Origin: Liolophura sinensis
Taxonomy: Eukaryota; Mollusca; Polyplacophora; Chitonida; Chitonidae
Assembly (NCBI RefSeq): GCF_032854445.1
Contig: NC_088302.1
Coordinates: 19,279,338-19,343,337, forward strand
Length of the DNA stretch: 64,000 nt
Reading direction: 5' to 3'
The position numbers and the translations under genes were made by a program. A model generated the notes under the pieces. That model was not told the DNA's origin. It saw nothing but the letters and a program-made list of their open reading frames with translations, and ran no database searches. Position 1 is the first letter of the stretch; each line of letters begins with the position of its first letter. Below, in pieces: positions 61,647 to 64,000 of the stretch.

Positions 61647-62191
61647 AACGTATAAATTGGTCGCTATATTGATGGAAAGCATAAGGTCTTCAATCAACGT
61701 ATAACATACCCTGCACAAACGTGCTTATGTTCTCTTTTCACCACTTATTTTCATCACCGATTCCAACAAACAATAGGAACAGGAAAATCTGATGAAACCC
61801 CATTTCGTTTCGCTTTTCCGCTCAAACGAAACTATGTTTTAACACATTTTGCTACTTTAAGTTCCAACAAGCTGCCTGACCACTGTAAGTTTTGTAAAAA
61901 GAGGTCACCTCTTGCTAGCGTATAACAAGAGAACATCACAAGTTTCCTTACAAGTAGTCAATCTTCAAATGAAAACTTTCACGTGTACGAAATTTCCGGA
62001 CCAATATATGCTACCCAGGGAACTCAACCTGTGGTAGGACCTAATTCACAAATACAATGCCTCGATGAAACGCAAAATTCTCAATCATTTGGGTGTCATA
62101 AAATCCGTTGGTCAGCTTGAAATAGTAGTTTTTGTTGCCTGTATGTTTTTTTAAAATTCACATTTCCGTGAATGTTCATGATAAAAGATTC

Positions 62192-62383
62192 CATAGCGAA
62201 GTCTCGAGGGCGAAGAGCCACAGTGAATTACAATACCGTCATAGTGAAGTCACGAGGGCGAAGAGCCACAGTGAATTACAATACCTTCATAGTGAAGTCA
62301 CGAGGGCGAAGAGCCACAGTGAATTACAATACCTTCATAGTGAAGTCATGAGGGCGAAGAACCACATTGAATTACAATACCTT
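62192..62383. repeat. Minisatellite, four tandem 48-bp units
   Basis: Units start at 62192, 62240, 62288 and 62336, each exactly 48 bp (GAGGGCGAAGAGCCACAGTG inside). Units 2 and 3 are nearly identical and units 1 and 4 carry a few changes. Because 48 is a multiple of three, a plus-strand frame (62132-62482) stays open and encodes a 16-residue repeat. I see no splice, domain or promoter evidence that it is translated. Confidence 0.95.
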
Positions 62384-62882
62384 CATATTACATGTCGACC
62401 TGCACATGCTATTTCGGAAAGTTCACTGCCTCATTTTCCATTTGCTGCGAGTATCTCCACCGTCGAAGATGACAATTTATAATATCAGAGGTTGTATCCA
62501 TACAAATTTGTTCACACATCCAAAAATACATGGGTAGTCTTTCTTTGTATATTTTGTCGCATACTCTTTGCTGAGGATTTTTTCCGATTACTAAAACGTC
62601 ACAATAGAGAATAATGCAAGGGAGCTAACCAAGAATGAACATTACTTGACGACGTTGTCGGATGTCAATAAGGATGATCTCCCTTGCTCCTCTAAGTTTT
62701 CAAAAATGAACGCGCTGAGCCATTCAAACATGTAGTTAGTGCATTTATTTGTTTGAAGCCATTACCTTGCTATATACACAAGGCGATAAAGCATAGCATG
62801 CTGATCTACCAGCTTATACATACCCAAAATCTAGGCCTTTTTCCTGTTATCTGTGAACACGAATATTGTCCTCAAAGGTTGA

Positions 62883-63125
62883 ACCGGAAGACGTTCAGCA
62901 TGAAGGGGGATAGTGCAACGACTGCTTGACCTGTATCAGTGCAATGGCTCGGGTGGGGCCGCTTACTTACCTTCTGTAAGGCGTCTCAGTGAAGCACCAC
63001 TAGATAAAAGGACGGTGGAAATCCGTCCTACAACAAGGAGGCACATTACATGTACTCTAAGGATTCCTTCATCGGCATATGACAGAAAAATTGTTAAGTA
63101 GGACTTTAAACCGGAAGCACTCACT
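62883..63125 (-). mobile_element. MITE-like element, inverted copy
   Basis: It reads as the complement of the family: ATAGTGCAACGACTGCTTG, TCGGGTGGGGCCGCTTACTT, AAATCCGTCCTACAACAAGG, GGCATATGACAGAAAAATTG and CTTTAAACCGGAAGCACTCA. Confidence 0.75.
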
Positions 63126-63285
63126 CACTTGAACCGGAATGAATTAATGCACATTTTTACATTGGTTTTGAGTCGATTATTGCAGCCTAACATACCACTT
63201 CTTAAGTCGTATATGTAAGAAATGATTACATCATTACACCCAATGTAGACACCCGTAATGTAGTACAACTCCGTAGTGTAACGCA

Positions 63286-63326
63286 ATGTATGTACGTCTA
63301 TGTATGTATGTATTTATGTATGTAGC
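63286..63326. repeat. (TATG)n microsatellite
   Basis: TGTATGTACGTCTATGTATG and onward, with single-base interruptions. Confidence 0.85.
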
Positions 63327-63331
63327 CAGTC

Positions 63332-63690
63332 ACGTTATACTGACACCGGGCCAACCAGTCCTTTTCCTGTTTCTTATTTACATGATTTTGGCTTTTTAGT
63401 GACTGAGAATATGGTATATATTGGCGTTTCTCTTGTTTTAAATAATTTACGAAACACCGAAAAGGGCGGTTTTTCAATTTGTCAAAATTTGTGACAAACC
63501 TTTCGTTACTGAATTTGCTGCTACTGGCCTATAAACATACTGATACCAGTTATACTAGGCCACCCCAGGTGGTACCAATATCTGGTCTGGTCCATGGACT
63601 AGCACCCACTCACGTTATACTGTCACTGGACCAACCAGTCCTGTTTCCTTACTCTAACCCCTCAGTGCTGAGCCCCAGGCGAGGCAGGAA
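63332..63690. repeat. Two fragments related to the MITE-like body
   Basis: CACGTTATACTGACACCGGG plus CCAACCAGTCC at 63331-63361 recurs as CACGTTATACTGTCACTGGA plus CCAACCAGTCC at 63611-63641, followed by CAGTGCTGAGCCCCAGGCGA. It matches the TTATACTGA...CCAACCAGTC...GCGAGGAAG block of the element at 5807-6220. Confidence 0.55.
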
Positions 63691-64000
63691 CAAGTACAAT
63701 TCGCTGATAAGTTTTGAAAACACTTTTTTAAATTAAAAAAAAAACGACGATTATTCATAAAGCTTTGTTATCATTACCTAGACCTTATAATGTAGGCCTA
63801 AATGGAAGTTTTTATAGTTTACTTTGACAAAAGTTAACCTTCTCAAGTCTCAAGTCTCGAGTCTATCCCTTCAATTTGAGCATTTTACAATTTCAAGACT
63901 ATAGGTGTTAAGGAAAGAGGGACATTCTCCGGGACAGCTCTAGTAAAACACTTGAATCTTTTATTATTCCGCAGTGAAAGTATATCGTTAGGGCGGGAGA

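Larger units (their letters stand above)
45604..64000. other. 5' flank of the channel gene; no defensible gene found
   Basis: After the CpG-dense block (45880-46110) the sequence is AT-rich, with repeat fragments listed separately. No ORF shows a recognisable domain. A few stretches of balanced composition (46340-46720, 50340-50620, 51050-51480, 54320-54830) could be regulatory or short exons of a neighbour. One splice-like segment at 56622-56790 (minus) is discussed as a weak candidate. Confidence 0.65.

Noticed and set aside
62192-62383. CRISPR-like array
   Set aside because: The units are contiguous 48-bp tandem repeats without unique spacers, in a eukaryotic context.

Overview
The window is eukaryotic genomic DNA. 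The coding sequence is split into short exons with GT-AG junctions. Introns reach 14-18 kb, the background is AT-rich, and old tRNA-derived SINEs, MITE-like elements and a minisatellite are scattered throughout. The repeat repertoire (a SINE with a tRNA-like head and an AATAAA-rich tail, and a short element whose arm starts GAGTGCTTGGGGTTTAACGT) is what I associate from memory with molluscs, especially bivalves. The species assignment is inference and was not searched.

One gene can be read with confidence. It is a DEG/ENaC/ASIC-family (amiloride-sensitive, degenerin-type) sodium channel subunit on the minus strand, running from a start codon at 45603 to beyond the left edge. Nine exons join with matching phases (2,2,2,1,0,1,1,0) into 860 codons without a stop: 45603-45017, 31080-30913, 12954-12793, 12378-12260, 11047-10866, 7652-7499, 5472-5410, 2970-2696 and 1839-970. 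Several are too short, or in the wrong frame, to show up as long ORFs and were found by reading splice junctions. They give the cytoplasmic N-terminus and pre-TM1 segment, TM1, the post-TM1 FPAVTICN motif, the palm and finger with CYTF, the LPVPYGEC motif, and the cysteine-rich core with NCSCLPPC. A very long Cys-free helical segment of at least 290 residues follows, before any second transmembrane segment. TM2 and the C-terminus must lie left of position 1.

Three features make the channel unusual: the thumb/pre-TM2 insertion, replacement of the normally invariant His-Gly gating dipeptide by Tyr-Arg, and loss of one core disulfide partner. Retention of the intron after exon 9 would add an alternative C-terminus with a hydrophobic stretch.

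Layout: 1-45603 is the channel gene, about 94 percent intron. The two largest introns flank the TM1 exon and hold repeats plus stretches of balanced composition that may be regulatory. A CpG-dense block at 45880-46110 just upstream of the first coding exon is the best promoter candidate. From about 46.1 kb to 64 kb I see no gene I can defend. That part holds SINE and MITE fragments, a degenerate tRNA-like element, a 48-bp minisatellite and unique DNA.
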